A DNA stretch of 64,000 bases from Bowmanella denitrificans (GCF_002887595.1 NZ_PEBU01000005.1:62001-126000), one strand, 5' to 3'; shown: positions 18,372 through 28,860, counted from the first letter of the stretch. Numbers and translations: made by a program. Notes: generated by a model from the letters alone, not told the origin.

Positions 18372-19496
18372 TTAAAGAGAATCAGCTAAAACGCTGAGAA
18401 TACGTTCGCATGCTTTGCCGTCGCCATAAGGGTTATGGGCGCGGCTCATTTGCTGGTAAGCCTGGTTATCGTTAAGCAGCTCACTAAGCGCCAGCTTGAT
18501 TACCTGGCTGTCTGTACCTACCAGCCTGACTGTCCCCGCTTCCACAGCCTCTGGGCGCTCGGTGGTATCACGCATAACCAGAACGGGCTTACCTAAAGAC
18601 GGGGCCTCTTCCTGAATACCACCAGAATCGGTAAGGATCAGATAGGCCTTATCCATCAGATAAACAAAGGGCAGGTATTCCAGAGGCTCAATTAAGTGAA
18701 TATTGTCTACCCCTTTCAGTAGCCGATTCACAGGCTCCTGAACATTGGGGTTTAAATGCACCGGATAGATTATCTGACAATCGGGGTGAGCTTTTGCCGT
18801 ATCCAGTAAAGCCTGGCAAATACGCTCAAAACCGCCGCCAAAACTTTCACGCCTGTGTCCGGTTACCAGTACCAGTCGCTTACTCGAATCCAGCATTGGG
18901 AAACTGGCAGCCAGCTCACTCTGCAGAGCACTGTTTCCGCTGATTTTTTGTCTTATCAGCAACAATGCGTCAATAACCGTATTGCCGGTAACGCTGATAT
19001 GCTCTGCACCATAACCTTCTTTAAGCAGATTCTGCTTAGATGTCTCGGTAGGGGCAAAATGAAACTGGGTCAGACAGCCGGTTAACTTGCGATTTGCTTC
19101 TTCAGGCCATGGCGAATAGATATTGCCGGTACGCAAACCGGCTTCAACATGCCCAACCGGTATCTGACGATAATATGCAGCCAACGATGCAGCAAAAGTG
19201 GTGGCTGTGTCACCATGCACCAGAACCACATCTGGGCTAAATTCTGCCAACACTTCGTCTAGTCCGGTCAAAATTCTGGAAGTGACCTGTCCCAGGGGCT
19301 GGCCAGGTTGCATGATATTCAGGTCATACTCAGGTTCAATTTCAAACAGCGCCAGAACCTGGTCAAGCATTTCCCGGTGTTGCCCTGTTACACAGGTGCG
19401 CGAGTCAAATCGCGGGTCTGCCTTGAGGCTGTGTACTAACGGCGCCATTTTTATGGCTTCCGGCCTTGTACCGAACACAATCAGTACTTTTTTCAT
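18372..19496 (-). CDS. wecB: UDP-N-acetylglucosamine 2-epimerase (non-hydrolysing)
   Basis: A 374-residue GT-B-fold enzyme. It opens [20 protein letters not shown] and has [54 protein letters not shown] and the C-terminal [20 protein letters not shown], all diagnostic. It interconverts UDP-GlcNAc and UDP-ManNAc in the cytoplasm and feeds WecC. GTG at 19499 is immediately followed by ATG at 19496; the ATG with upstream GGGAGA is used. It lies third to fourth in the operon, after the UDP-glucuronate epimerase gene. Confidence 0.95.
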   Translation of the reverse strand: MKKVLIVFGTRPEAIKMAPLVHSLKADPRFDSRTCVTGQHREMLDQVLALFEIEPEYDLNIMQPGQPLGQVTSRILTGLDEVLAEFSPDVVLVHGDTATTFAASLAAYYRQIPVGHVEAGLRTGNIYSPWPEEANRKLTGCLTQFHFAPTETSKQNLLKEGYGAEHISVTGNTVIDALLLIRQKISGNSALQSELAASFPMLDSSKRLVLVTGHRRESFGGGFERICQALLDTAKAHPDCQIIYPVHLNPNVQEPVNRLLKGVDNIHLIEPLEYLPFVYLMDKAYLILTDSGGIQEEAPSLGKPVLVMRDTTERPEAVEAGTVRLVGTDSQVIKLALSELLNDNQAYQQMSRAHNPYGDGKACERILSVLADSL

Positions 19497-19549
19497 CACG
19501 AGTCTCCCTGGGCCGCCTGTTGGCAGCCAGTCAAAAATCCAGAATTTTT

Positions 19550-20542
19550 TTACAGTTGATAAAAGGTTTTGTACCAGTCGACAAACTTAGTCATGCCCTT
19601 GATTAGGGTCGTCTTAGGGGCAAAGCCGGTACAACGATTCAATGCATCCACATCTGCATAGGTCTGATACACATCACCTGGTTGCATAGGCAGGTAATTT
19701 TTATTGGCTTGCTTGCCACAGGCTTGCTCTATGGCACTGATAAAGCTTTCCAGTTCCACAGGCTGATTATTACCAATGTTATACAGTGCATAGAAAGGGT
19801 TATCAGGTTGCTGAGTAGGATAGTTTTCGCTGCCGGGAATGCGATCCTGCACCCGCACAATCCCTTCAACAATATCGTCGACATAAGTGAAATCGCGCTG
19901 CAGCTTACCGTGGTTATATACATCAATGGTTTTGTCTTCGAGTATGGCCTTAGTAAACTTAAACGGTGCCATATCTGGTCGCCCCCAAGGGCCATAGACA
20001 GTAAAAAAACGCAGCCCGGTGGTAGGTAACTGATAAAGGTGGCTGTAGGTATGCGCCATTAGCTCATTGGCTTTCTTAGTAGCTGCATAGAGTGAAATCG
20101 GCGTATCAACGCGGTCACTTTCACTAAAGGGCACTTTTTGCTGGTTGCCATACACTGAGCTGCTGGAGGCATACACCAGATGTTCTACCTGGTGATGGCG
20201 ACAGCCTTCCAGAATCGTCAGCGTACCGGTCAGATTGCTGTCGGCATAAGCCATGGGGTTTTCCAGCGAATAGCGCACGCCAGCCTGAGCAGCCAGATGA
20301 ATAACCCGTTGAAACTTTTGTTTGGAAAACAGTGCCGCCATCGCCTCGCGATTGGCCAAATCCAGTTTGATAAAATGAAATTTGGCGTAACCAGTAAGCT
20401 GCTCAAGTCTGGCCTGCTTGAGTGCCGGATCGTAGTAGTCATTTAAATTGTCAATACCTACCACTTCATGGCCTTGTTCCAACAAAGCTTTGGCAGTAAA
20501 CATACCAATAAAGCCCGCTGCACCGGTTACCAGGAATTTCAT
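19550..20542 (-). CDS. UDP-glucuronate 4-epimerase (NAD-dependent epimerase/dehydratase)
   Basis: A 330-residue short-chain dehydrogenase/reductase. It has [20 protein letters not shown] for NAD binding, [18 protein letters not shown] typical of UDP-glucuronate epimerases, [15 protein letters not shown], the catalytic Ser and Tyr-xxx-Lys pair (YASSSSVYG, then [14 protein letters not shown]), and [18 protein letters not shown]. Members convert UDP-glucuronate to UDP-galacturonate. Its place directly after ugd, which makes UDP-glucuronate, agrees with that role. It lies between ugd and wecB with 50-60 base gaps. UDP-glucose 4-epimerase activity is less likely because the RPDMAPFKF segment is characteristic of the uronate enzymes. 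Confidence 0.9.
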   Translation of the reverse strand: MKFLVTGAAGFIGMFTAKALLEQGHEVVGIDNLNDYYDPALKQARLEQLTGYAKFHFIKLDLANREAMAALFSKQKFQRVIHLAAQAGVRYSLENPMAYADSNLTGTLTILEGCRHHQVEHLVYASSSSVYGNQQKVPFSESDRVDTPISLYAATKKANELMAHTYSHLYQLPTTGLRFFTVYGPWGRPDMAPFKFTKAILEDKTIDVYNHGKLQRDFTYVDDIVEGIVRVQDRIPGSENYPTQQPDNPFYALYNIGNNQPVELESFISAIEQACGKQANKNYLPMQPGDVYQTYADVDALNRCTGFAPKTTLIKGMTKFVDWYKTFYQL

Positions 20543-20601
20543 CTTGCTTCCTTTAACTCTGCATATTTATAAACAAAGGGGCTGGATTACCCAGTCCCAC
20601 T

Positions 20602-21942
20602 TTAGTACTGGGTAACACTCTGTCCGCGCCCTATGGCGTAGTAAGTAAAGCCTTTTCGTTTCATACGATTTGGCTCAAACAAATTACGCCCATCGAAGAT
20701 AACCGCCTCGCTAAGCTGTTGCTTAATCTGGTCGAAATCCGGGGCTCGGAATTGCTGCCATTCGGTACAGATGATTAAAGCATCGGCACCGCGCAGTGCC
20801 GCTTCTTTGGTGCCCACCAACGTTAAGTCTTCACGCACACCATAGATACGCTGAGTTTCTTCCATGGCTTCAGGATCAAAGGCTTGCACTTTGGCACCTT
20901 GTTCCCACAAGGCTTCTAACAACACACGACTGGGAGCTTCACGCATATCATCGGTGTTAGGTTTAAAGCTAAGTCCCCACAAAGCAAAGGTTTTACCCGC
21001 CAGTTGCTGACCAAAATGCTGCTTAACCAATGCAGGCAATTTACTCTTTTGCCTGGTATTCACGCTTTCCACCGCTTGCAAAATAGCTGGTTGGTAGTCG
21101 TGCTGCTCTGCGGTACGAATCAAGGCTTGCACATCTTTAGGAAAACAACTGCCGCCATAACCACAGCCAGGATAAATAAAGTGATAGCCAATCCGCGGAT
21201 CAGAACCAATGCCGCGGCGCACCGCTTCGATATCGGCACCAAGGATCTCGGCCAAATTAGCCATTTCATTCATAAAACTAATCTTGGTGGCCAGCATACA
21301 GTTGGCGGCATATTTGGTTAGTTCAGCCGAGCGCACATCCATAAACACCACTTTGTCGTGATTACGGTTAAATGGCCCATACAGCTCGCGCATTAAATCC
21401 TGAGGGCGTTCATTATAGGTGCCGATAATTATGCGGTCAGGGCGCATACAATCGTTAACGGCTGCCCCTTCTTTCAGAAACTCAGGATTAGACACCACAT
21501 CAAACTCAATATCCGCGCCGCGTTTGGCCAGAATATCCGTTACTCGTTGTTTGACTTTATCGGCGGTGCCCACTGGCACCGTGGATTTATCAATAATCAC
21601 TTTGGGGCAATCCATATGCTCGGCGATGGTGGAAGCCACGGCCAGGACATATTTCAGATCGGCAGAGCCATCCTCGTCGGGGGGCGTACCCACAGCGATA
21701 AACTGTACCTCACCATGCTTCACACCATGAGCCGCATCAGTGGTAAAGTTCAGTCGCCCCGCCTTGAAATGGCTTTCAACCAAAGGGGTCAGGCCTGGTT
21801 CATAAATGGGGATAACACCTTTTTTCAGGTTCTCGACCTTGGTTTCATCCACATCCACACACACCACATCATGGCCAACTTCAGCCAATACTGCGGCTTG
21901 CACCAAACCAACATAGCCAATACCAAATACTGTTACGCGCAT
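20602..21942 (-). CDS. ugd: UDP-glucose 6-dehydrogenase
   Basis: A 446-residue enzyme of the long bacterial Ugd class. It has [20 protein letters not shown] for [29 protein letters not shown], the catalytic Cys in [17 protein letters not shown], and [17 protein letters not shown]. It oxidises UDP-glucose to UDP-glucuronate with two NAD. It takes its substrate from galU immediately upstream and feeds the 4-epimerase immediately downstream. It sits second in the operon, 38 bases after galU. Confidence 0.96.
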   Translation of the reverse strand: MRVTVFGIGYVGLVQAAVLAEVGHDVVCVDVDETKVENLKKGVIPIYEPGLTPLVESHFKAGRLNFTTDAAHGVKHGEVQFIAVGTPPDEDGSADLKYVLAVASTIAEHMDCPKVIIDKSTVPVGTADKVKQRVTDILAKRGADIEFDVVSNPEFLKEGAAVNDCMRPDRIIIGTYNERPQDLMRELYGPFNRNHDKVVFMDVRSAELTKYAANCMLATKISFMNEMANLAEILGADIEAVRRGIGSDPRIGYHFIYPGCGYGGSCFPKDVQALIRTAEQHDYQPAILQAVESVNTRQKSKLPALVKQHFGQQLAGKTFALWGLSFKPNTDDMREAPSRVLLEALWEQGAKVQAFDPEAMEETQRIYGVREDLTLVGTKEAALRGADALIICTEWQQFRAPDFDQIKQQLSEAVIFDGRNLFEPNRMKRKGFTYYAIGRGQSVTQY

Positions 21943-21980
21943 TCTTCCGCCCTAATGTTTTAACTCATTCACCCCGTCGA

Positions 21981-22946
21981 TTATTGCTTAGGTGTTAAAT
22001 GAGGGAAAGCCCCGGTCTCCAGCTCTTTTAGCAAGTCTTCCATTACCGTGCGGATTTGAGGGCCAAAACGCTCACTATGCAAGGCATACTCAAGATTGGC
22101 TTGCAGCAAACCCATTTTGTTACCGCAATCATGACTCTTACCCACAATCTGATAAGCTTCAATTTTTTCCAGCAGCAACAACTGATGCAATGCATCGGTC
22201 AATTGTATTTCGTCACCAGCACCGGGGGGAGTAAATTCCAGCAGATCCCAAATGGCCGCCGACAACACATAACGGCCGGTAATCGCTAAATTGCTTGGGG
22301 CATCATCCAGGTCAGGTTTTTCCACCATGTCCTTAACCAGGGCATTGTCACCAGCATTTAGCGTTGCGCCGTTGATATCGACTATACCGTACTGATTGAC
22401 CAGCTCCTGTGCCACCGGCTCCACCATAATCTGACTGTGCTGGGTTTGCCCAAAACGCTGCACCATGGCTGCCAGGTTGTCCTTTTTAAGATTACTGCGG
22501 TGCTTATCCACCATGACATCAGGCAGAATCACCGCAAAGGGTTGCTCACCAATCACCGAACGCGCGCAAAGTATGGCGTGACCAAGGCCTAACGCCTGGG
22601 GCTGGCGTACCGAAATAATGGTTACATTTTTGGGTACGATGTTGCGTACTTCCTCCAGCAACTGGCGTTTTACCCGTTTTTCCAGAGTGGCTTCCAGTTC
22701 GAAGCTGGTGTCAAAATGGTTTTCAATACTGTTCTTGGAGGAGTGTGTTACCAGTACAATTTCGGTAATCCCCGCTGCCACGGCTTCCTGCACAACATAC
22801 TGAATCATCGGCTTGTCGACCACCGTCAGCATTTCCTTGGGAATGGCTTTGGTGGCTGGCAACATACGGGTCCCTAAACCAGCCACAGGAATCACCGCCT
22901 TAGTTACCGGCGATTTAGTAGTTTCTTTGAAAGAAGTTTTCGACAT
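21981..22946 (-). CDS. galU: UTP-glucose-1-phosphate uridylyltransferase
   Basis: About 321 residues. The nucleotidyltransferase signature [22 protein letters not shown] is present (shown in part: [16 protein letters not shown]), followed by [28 protein letters not shown] and [10 protein letters not shown]. It makes UDP-glucose from glucose-1-phosphate and UTP. Upstream in-frame ATGs at 22955 and 22964 exist, but AAGGA lies eight bases before the ATG at 22946, which is chosen. It is the first gene of the operon, after a 516-base gene-free region that should hold its promoter. The acidic-sugar pathway galU, ugd, 4-epimerase is therefore encoded in reaction order. Confidence 0.95.
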   Translation of the reverse strand: MSKTSFKETTKSPVTKAVIPVAGLGTRMLPATKAIPKEMLTVVDKPMIQYVVQEAVAAGITEIVLVTHSSKNSIENHFDTSFELEATLEKRVKRQLLEEVRNIVPKNVTIISVRQPQALGLGHAILCARSVIGEQPFAVILPDVMVDKHRSNLKKDNLAAMVQRFGQTQHSQIMVEPVAQELVNQYGIVDINGATLNAGDNALVKDMVEKPDLDDAPSNLAITGRYVLSAAIWDLLEFTPPGAGDEIQLTDALHQLLLLEKIEAYQIVGKSHDCGNKMGLLQANLEYALHSERFGPQIRTVMEDLLKELETGAFPHLTPKQ

Positions 22947-23462
22947 TTGAGCCATCCTTATCAATTAAACACGGACAGCTTGAAAAAGGCAGGAATTACC
23001 CAAATTCAGTTAAGTCCGATTTAACTTATTTGTAACAACAGCAAGGGCTGTGTCCGAATTTTCGAGCCGCGGATAATAACACTTTTTGTACGATATCCGC
23101 CAGAGATGACGCCTTTATGACGTCAACTTTTTGACCTGAAATTTTAGAAATCCTTCAACAAATAGGGTAAACCCACTATTTTCAAGACTTTTTTAATTAA
23201 AGCGGCATAAAGTAAAGCTTTGCCGAAGGGCAAATATAATTTTCCAATACTCTATCCTGTCAACTTTTACTACTAACAGCTTACAGGCTGCCGCACCAAA
23301 GATGCAGAATAACACTGTATTGAGAGACTAGGCAGCGTCTCTAAATGGCGACAACAAAGGTATGACAGCAATGTAACACGCGAAATCCAATTTCCCATTT
23401 AACCCCTTGTTCGCTTTAGGTTATGCTTTGCGCACTCTAGCCTGGAAGGCTGACAGGATTTG
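22947..23462. other. Long gene-free divergent promoter region
   Basis: About 516 bases between divergent galU and lapG. It is AT-rich (for example near 23185-23215) and has a small hairpin TTTGCC-GAAG-GGCAAA at 23219-23234. AGGA at 23455-23458 precedes the lapG ATG. No ops/JUMPstart-like element or RNA gene was recognised. Its length suggests complex control of exopolysaccharide and adhesin-release genes, but no specific operator can be named. Confidence 0.5.
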
Positions 23463-24149
23463 ATGTACTGGCTTTTGTCCCCGCGAAACGGCTCTTTTTT
23501 TACGGCATTTTTTGCTGGCATTCTGGCGTGCCTGTTGGTCAGTTCTGTGGTCCAGGCGGTGCAGGAATATTTTCAGTTTGACCAGGCCTTCTATCAACGC
23601 ATTACCGCCAGGTATGGCGAACGAGCCAAGCGTCCGGTGCAGGATTGGCAGGAACTGATACAAGATCATCTGCAGGATGACATTCAGGTCAAACTGAATG
23701 CGGCTAACTACTTTGCCAACCGCAGAGTCCGATATGCAACCGACAAGGTACATTGGGGCCAGAATGACTATTGGGCCACCCCGATAGAAAGCCTGGTCAG
23801 CCAACGTGGTGACTGTGAAGACTATGCGATTCTTAAATATGCTTCTTTACGCGCTATGGGGGTGGAAGAGGACAATCTCCGTTTAATGTATGTGCGGGCC
23901 ACCACAGTTAATGAACCGCATATGGTGCTGATTTATATTGATGCCGAGCAACCTATGCCACTGGTGCTGGATAATCTGACAGATAAAATCCTTCCAGCCG
24001 ATCAGCGCCAGGATCTGAGGCCTGTTTACGCATTCAACGGTCAGGGACTATGGCTGGCGCGTGCCAAAGGCATGGGTAAACCAGTTAAGAACAGTCCTGG
24101 CGTGGCAAACTGGACAAAGTTGCTGGAACGGATAGAACAGGGTGAATAG
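23463..24149 (+). CDS. lapG: LapG-type periplasmic cysteine protease
   Basis: About 228 residues: a hydrophobic N-terminal segment (about 12-32), then a bacterial transglutaminase-like cysteine proteinase domain. The catalytic triad is visible, numbered from the TTG one codon before the ATG used here: Cys119 in RGDCEDYAILK, His154 in NEPHMVL and Asp171 in LVLDNL. The DYWATPIESL segment is also typical. LapG cleaves the N-terminus of LapA-type surface adhesins and frees cells from biofilm when cyclic di-GMP is low. The TTG at 23460 is followed directly by ATG at 23463; the ATG is used. lapD lies 54 bases downstream. The adhesin substrate and its secretion system are not in the window. Confidence 0.9.
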   Translation: MYWLLSPRNGSFFTAFFAGILACLLVSSVVQAVQEYFQFDQAFYQRITARYGERAKRPVQDWQELIQDHLQDDIQVKLNAANYFANRRVRYATDKVHWGQNDYWATPIESLVSQRGDCEDYAILKYASLRAMGVEEDNLRLMYVRATTVNEPHMVLIYIDAEQPMPLVLDNLTDKILPADQRQDLRPVYAFNGQGLWLARAKGMGKPVKNSPGVANWTKLLERIEQGE

Positions 24150-24203
24150 TGGCGCAGAGGTTAACCGAGCCCAGTGCAGGCCGGTATTTCAGGAGAATAA
24201 CAA

Positions 24204-26288
24204 ATGAATGAACAACGTGGCGCAAAGCTGACAGGCGGCCTGTCACTCAAAGCCCAGCTGTACGGCTTATTGGCTATTTTGCTGGCACTGGCTTTTGCCA
24301 GCGCCCTTTATACCAACGTGGAAGGAATCCGCGCTTATCAGGCAAAGCAGTTGGCTTCGCATGCCCAGGATGCGGCCCACAATCTTGGCCTGGCTATTTC
24401 ACCACATCTTGATGAGCCCGATCTGATTTTGGCCGAAACCATGGCCAGCGCCATTTTTGATTCGGGTTATTACGAGCAGATTCAATTCACCGATGCCGAG
24501 GGCAATGTCAGATTCAAACGCACCCATGAAGGTGGCGAAATCGCTGCCCCCAAATGGTTCCGGCAGTGGTTTGTGTTAGATGCGCCGATAATGCAAAGCG
24601 AAGTCGCCAATGGCTGGGTAGCGGGGGGCGTGCTGACTGTGCAGTCGCATGTGGGCCAGGCCTATGAAACACTTTGGCAAAGCGCTGTCAGCCTGTCGCT
24701 GAACACTCTTTGGTTACTGGTAGCAGCAATGTTGATTGGCTATCTAATCCTAAAAGCCGTGTTAAGTCCCCTTTCAGCATTACAAAGCCAGGCGCTGGCG
24801 ATAATGCGTAAAGAGTTTCGCCAGGTAAAGCGTCGCCCTTTTACCATGGAGCTTCGAGCACTGGTAAATGCCTTTAATCAGATGGTCAGTAATACCGAAC
24901 GCAGTTTTTCTGAACAGGCTGCCTATGCCAAACGTTTGTCGGAGCAACTGTATATTGACGGCCTATCCGGCTTGCCCAACCGTCAGGCCCTGCTAATGCA
25001 GTTTGAACCGCAAAAAGAAGAAGCCTTATTGCATCACGATAACCTGCAACTGGGTTTGATTCGCCTTCCCTCTTTAACGGAGCTCAATCAACAACAGGGT
25101 TATGCCGCAGGCGACGAATACCTGCTTCACTGTAAAAACCTGGTAGAACAAATCCTTAGCCAATATCCAGACAGCCGCCTTTACAGATTATCAGGGTCTG
25201 AACTGGCGATACTGAGCCGGCTTGACACCGAGCAACACCAACAGTTGGTGGAACAGTTACACAATGTCTTTCAATCGCAATCACCAGAGCTTTACCCCCA
25301 AGGCTTTGCACAAGTCTTCATTACCGATGTTGGCATGCAGGAACCATTTCAGGATGCCATTGCCAGACTGGATACCTTGCACCTGACCCACAACAGTATT
25401 GAACCCTCAACGGTTCAACAAATGGCCGTGCCGCAGCAAAGTCGTCAGCATTGGCAGACTATCATCAGGCAGTATACCGCCATGGCACAAACCGGCATGG
25501 CAATAGAAAACCAAAGCCAGTTTGATCAGATAAATGACCAGTTGGCGGGCCATTTTGAGTTAATGTTGCAACCAATATTGAGTAACACAGGCGAAATCCT
25601 TTATTCCGAATCACTGGTGCGTTTTAACTGGCAACAGGACAGCTTATCTACTGCAGCCACCTTTGCCATGGCAGAACGTTTGAATCTGGGTCCAGCCCTG
25701 GAGCGCGCTGTTCTATGCTTTATTTTGTCAACATTGCGCCATTATAAAGAGCATAAAGTAGGCATTAATTTGAGTAATGTGTTTGTCACCGACAAACAAC
25801 ATCAGCAATGGCTGCTGACCTTACTAAAAACCCTCAAGGGCCAGCTTCCGTCGCTGGTATTTGAAATCAAGGAAAGTGCCCTGCACCATCAGGGAAACAG
25901 AATTAATGACCTGATTCAGGCATTGCACAGCAATGGCGCTGAAGTGACCATAGAACACTTTGGCGCACATTTGGGTAGCTTCCAGGCTATCGGCAATCTG
26001 GACATCGATTATGTTAAGATTGACGGTAGCTTTATTCGTAGTTTGAACCAAAACAATAATCTGTTCTTTGTGCAGAGTCTGACCCAGATCTGCCATGCCG
26101 TAGGCATTAAAGTGCTGGCAAGCCATGTTGAAAATGCCACTACCGCCAGACAGTGCCTGCAATTGCACCTGGATGGCATTCAGGGACGAGGGATTGCTGA
26201 TGCTGCATCAATTAATGATTGTTTTAAAAATTTCATATACAGCGACACACTCGCTGGTTTAGAATTGCGCAATCAATTTTTGTCTTAG
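24204..26288 (+). CDS. lapD: LapD-type cyclic di-GMP receptor with degenerate GGDEF and EAL domains
   Basis: A 694-residue inner-membrane protein. TM1 is near residues 16-36, a LapD/MoxY-type periplasmic domain spans about 37-155, TM2 is near 168-188, then HAMP, a GGDEF domain and an EAL domain. The GGDEF site reads AGDEY (302-306), and the EAL site reads ESLVRF (469-474) with EHFGAH where active enzymes have DDFG, so both look catalytically dead while the EAL fold can still bind cyclic di-GMP. LapD holds LapG at the periplasmic face when cyclic di-GMP is high. It follows lapG, as in other Lap systems. A FRAGGAG-like Shine-Dalgarno (AGGAG) precedes the ATG. Confidence 0.9.
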   Translation: MNEQRGAKLTGGLSLKAQLYGLLAILLALAFASALYTNVEGIRAYQAKQLASHAQDAAHNLGLAISPHLDEPDLILAETMASAIFDSGYYEQIQFTDAEGNVRFKRTHEGGEIAAPKWFRQWFVLDAPIMQSEVANGWVAGGVLTVQSHVGQAYETLWQSAVSLSLNTLWLLVAAMLIGYLILKAVLSPLSALQSQALAIMRKEFRQVKRRPFTMELRALVNAFNQMVSNTERSFSEQAAYAKRLSEQLYIDGLSGLPNRQALLMQFEPQKEEALLHHDNLQLGLIRLPSLTELNQQQGYAAGDEYLLHCKNLVEQILSQYPDSRLYRLSGSELAILSRLDTEQHQQLVEQLHNVFQSQSPELYPQGFAQVFITDVGMQEPFQDAIARLDTLHLTHNSIEPSTVQQMAVPQQSRQHWQTIIRQYTAMAQTGMAIENQSQFDQINDQLAGHFELMLQPILSNTGEILYSESLVRFNWQQDSLSTAATFAMAERLNLGPALERAVLCFILSTLRHYKEHKVGINLSNVFVTDKQHQQWLLTLLKTLKGQLPSLVFEIKESALHHQGNRINDLIQALHSNGAEVTIEHFGAHLGSFQAIGNLDIDYVKIDGSFIRSLNQNNNLFFVQSLTQICHAVGIKVLASHVENATTARQCLQLHLDGIQGRGIADAASINDCFKNFIYSDTLAGLELRNQFLS

Positions 26289-26304
26289 TCAATGAGGGAC
26301 CATT

Positions 26305-26775
26305 ATGAAAATCAAGCATTTGTCCGTTCTTATGGCCGCCGCTCTGTCTGTTTCTGCTGTACAAGCACAAGAATCAGCATTGAATCTGGCCCAACTTCAA
26401 CAAGCTTATACTCAAGCTGCCAACCAAGGTCAGACTTTTGTGCAGTATCTGCGTCAGCAAGTGCTGACCGATGAAATGATTGCAGCCGATCCGGCTGCTG
26501 CAGAAGGCACATTGTCTTCGTTACTGGCACTGCTGAGCAACGATCAGGATCAGGTGTCTGAACTGCTGAACTCTGTTAGCACATCCGGACTGAGCTCTGA
26601 TCAAATTCTGGCCAGCGCTGTAGGTGCAGGTATTGATCCTACCCTGGTGGGTAATCTGGTTGCCGATACCGCGACTGCAGCCCCCGCTGCAGCTACTGGC
26701 CCTGCCCCTGCTCCAGGCGTACTTGGCCTGGGTGCCGGTACCGGTGGTGGCGGAACTACCGCATCTACCAACTAA
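26305..26775 (+). CDS. Small secreted Ala/Gly-rich protein of unknown function
   Basis: A 156-residue protein with a clear Sec signal peptide (MKIKHLSVLMAAALSVSAVQA, cleavage before QES). The mature part is helical and Ala/Gln-rich for about 90 residues (LAQLQQAYTQAANQGQ; ADPAAAEGTLSSLLALLSND), then a low-complexity Ala/Pro/Gly tail containing LGLGAGTGGGG. GAGGGA precedes the ATG and a strong terminator follows the stop, so it is expressed as a real gene. It lies 16 bases after lapD, probably as the last gene of the lapG-lapD operon. No family is recognised. A role in biofilm matrix or adhesion is guessed only from location. Confidence 0.75.
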   Translation: MKIKHLSVLMAAALSVSAVQAQESALNLAQLQQAYTQAANQGQTFVQYLRQQVLTDEMIAADPAAAEGTLSSLLALLSNDQDQVSELLNSVSTSGLSSDQILASAVGAGIDPTLVGNLVADTATAAPAAATGPAPAPGVLGLGAGTGGGGTTASTN

Positions 26776-26790
26776 GTTGAAGTTATCTGT

Positions 26791-26815
26791 AAAAAGGGCC
26801 GACAGGCCCTTTTTT
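26791..26815 (+). terminator. Rho-independent terminator after the lap operon
   Basis: AAAAAGGGCC-GACA-GGCCCTTTTTT: a GC-rich stem with a four-base loop and a six-base T-run. It separates the small secreted protein from the polymerase gene that starts at 26838. Confidence 0.9.
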
Positions 26816-26837
26816 GTTTGTGGACTCAATAACTAGT

Positions 26838-28181
26838 ATGTCAGCAAGATCATCAGCACAAAGTAGCACGCCCCTTATATGGTGGCTGGGCTTAATTCTG
26901 ATTTGGGCTCCTATTCCGCTTGGCAGTAACCGCCCGTGGGCCTGGGATCTTCTGCACGCACTGATAGCCCTTGGTGGGCTTTGGCATTTTGTTTTGGTGT
27001 TACGGCAAAAAGCCAGCTTGTGGCCATCGGTTCGTCTCGGTACCTTGCTTTTGGGGCCTGTACTGATTGCTGGCTATCTGACGCTGCAAAGCCACTGCCT
27101 GATAGCTGGCATTTGTAGTGTTGATCCCTTTCAAACCGGGATTATGCTGGAAAAAACCCTGTATTTAGTGTTGTTTATGTATCTGCTTTGCCAGCACAGC
27201 ACCAGCCAGACACAGTTAAAGGTTATTTTAACCTGCATTCTGATATCCGGCGGATTCCAGGCCTTATATGGCAGTCTGCTGCACCTTAGTGGCGTGGAAT
27301 TGTCGCCGGTGTTCGGAGTTGTAGAGGGTGAACGCGCCAGAGGCAGCTTTGTTTATCAGAATCAGTTTGCTAACTACCTGGCACTTTGTCTGTGTTTGGC
27401 CATCGGCTGGATGCTCAGTGAACTCAGCACTAACAAGCAACGGCTGTCCTGGGGAAAATGGCTGCGGTCACTGTCTGAGCTTATGCTGAGTAGAAAGCTT
27501 TTGCTGCGTCTGGCCATTATTTTAATGGTAATAGGTTTAGTGCTTAGCCGTTCCAGAATGGGTAACGCTGGCTTCTTCACCGCGTTAGGGCTGGTTTCAA
27601 TACTGGCGTTAATTATCTATCGCCGCCCACCACCACTGCTCAAATGGTTGGTACTGAGCATTTTTATACTGGATATGCTGCTTATCGGCTCCATGTTTGG
27701 CGTGGAAAAAGTCAAACAGCGTATGCAGGAAACCAGTTTTGTCAGCGAAGCCCGCGACGAAGTGGTATTGCACAGCCTGCCATTACTGCAAAAAGAAGGT
27801 CTCAGGGGTACTGGTGGCGGCACCTTTTACACCGTATTTCCGGCTTATCAGCAGGGCTCTTATAGTGGCTTTTACGACCATGCCCATAATGATTATCTGC
27901 AATTTGCCATAGAGCTGGGCTGGCCCATCACCCTGATATTATGCTTGTGGCTGGTGTGGGTGCTGTGGCAAGGCCTGTATGTAATGCACAAGCGAAAAAC
28001 CAAGTTGTACCAGGGCATTGCCTTCGGATGCAGCATGGCTTGGGTGCATATGGCCATGCACAGTACAGTGGATTTCAGCCTGCAGGCGCCGGCCAATGCC
28101 TTATTGTTTGTCAGCCTGCTTAGCTTGATCTACTTGGTCAGGACGCTGCCCGCTGAGCACAAAGCCAGGTCAGGTTTTTAA
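26838..28181 (+). CDS. O-antigen ligase family protein (polymerase or ligase)
   Basis: About 447 residues with a dozen hydrophobic helices. It carries ERARGSFVYQNQFANYLAL, LSRSRMGNAGFFTALG and, in the large periplasmic loop, GTGGGTFYTVFPAYQ with YDHAHNDYLQFAIELG, matching the Wzy_C/O-antigen ligase family. A TTG at 26814 lies inside the terminator T-run, so the ATG at 26838 is chosen. It is the only plus-strand gene of this Vps-like locus and overlaps the vpsP-like gene tail to tail by 44 bases. Being next to vpsP, wzc and wza homologues, it probably polymerises the exopolysaccharide, but a ligase role cannot be excluded. Confidence 0.8.
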   Translation: MSARSSAQSSTPLIWWLGLILIWAPIPLGSNRPWAWDLLHALIALGGLWHFVLVLRQKASLWPSVRLGTLLLGPVLIAGYLTLQSHCLIAGICSVDPFQTGIMLEKTLYLVLFMYLLCQHSTSQTQLKVILTCILISGGFQALYGSLLHLSGVELSPVFGVVEGERARGSFVYQNQFANYLALCLCLAIGWMLSELSTNKQRLSWGKWLRSLSELMLSRKLLLRLAIILMVIGLVLSRSRMGNAGFFTALGLVSILALIIYRRPPPLLKWLVLSIFILDMLLIGSMFGVEKVKQRMQETSFVSEARDEVVLHSLPLLQKEGLRGTGGGTFYTVFPAYQQGSYSGFYDHAHNDYLQFAIELGWPITLILCLWLVWVLWQGLYVMHKRKTKLYQGIAFGCSMAWVHMAMHSTVDFSLQAPANALLFVSLLSLIYLVRTLPAEHKARSGF

Positions 28182-28860
28182 TCCGGCTTTGCTCTAAGGC
28201 TGGGGTTTTGTTCAGCAAATACGGACAAACGATATCCTGGCGCTGGTATTGGGCGGTCAATTCCCTCAGGGCCTTAAAAGTAGGCCAATGAGATTCTGAC
28301 GCCCGACCAACAATACTCAGCAACCATATTTTGTCCGCAATAGGCAGGCTGCCCCAATTGGCCAGCCCAACGGTCAGTTGCTGACGTAAAACTTCCGGGA
28401 TAAAGGGGCCATATTGTTCAGCCCGTTTAAGCTGTGTTATTGCACCCGGCAGGTCATTACCTATAAATGCCAGCGCATAGCCATAATCAGAATAGGCATT
28501 GGGCCAATCAGGCCTGAGCTGAATGGCTTTTTCATACAGGGGGATCAGGCTATCCAGCTGCTTTACTTCAAAGCCAAGATATATCCCCCATTCCATTACC
28601 TTCGCCAGGGTCAGCATATAATGAGCAGAATCCGGTTTGCTACTAAGGGCGATACTGGCAGCCTGCTTAGCCAGTTGATAAGTGGCCAGGTCCTGCTCTT
28701 TGCCCGCCTGCCACTTGTCCAGTTTGTCAGCTGCCACATAATACTGAATATTGCCATGGGCCGTGGTATATAACCCGGGCAATTGCCAGACCAGCAGTAA
28801 TAGCATGATTACTGCAACGCTGTATTTCAACGCGGGATTTAACTGAATAGAGAGCGGCAT
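28138..28860 (-). CDS. VpsP-like exopolysaccharide biosynthesis protein
   Basis: A 240-residue protein with one N-terminal membrane helix (about residues 13-30) and a helical, TPR-like periplasmic domain (PLYEKAIQLRPDWPNAYSDYGY, here LYEKAIQLRPDWPNAYSDYG). It resembles VpsP of Vibrio and relatives, whose exact role is unclear. Its start overlaps the capC-like gene by 22 bases, and it is last in the minus-strand operon running from the vpsL-like gene. The TPR-like helices suggest it supports assembly of the synthesis or export complex. The family call is from memory of locus layout and sequence character. Confidence 0.65.
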   Translation of the reverse strand: MPLSIQLNPALKYSVAVIMLLLLVWQLPGLYTTAHGNIQYYVAADKLDKWQAGKEQDLATYQLAKQAASIALSSKPDSAHYMLTLAKVMEWGIYLGFEVKQLDSLIPLYEKAIQLRPDWPNAYSDYGYALAFIGNDLPGAITQLKRAEQYGPFIPEVLRQQLTVGLANWGSLPIADKIWLLSIVGRASESHWPTFKALRELTAQYQRQDIVCPYLLNKTPALEQSRIKNLTWLCAQRAAS

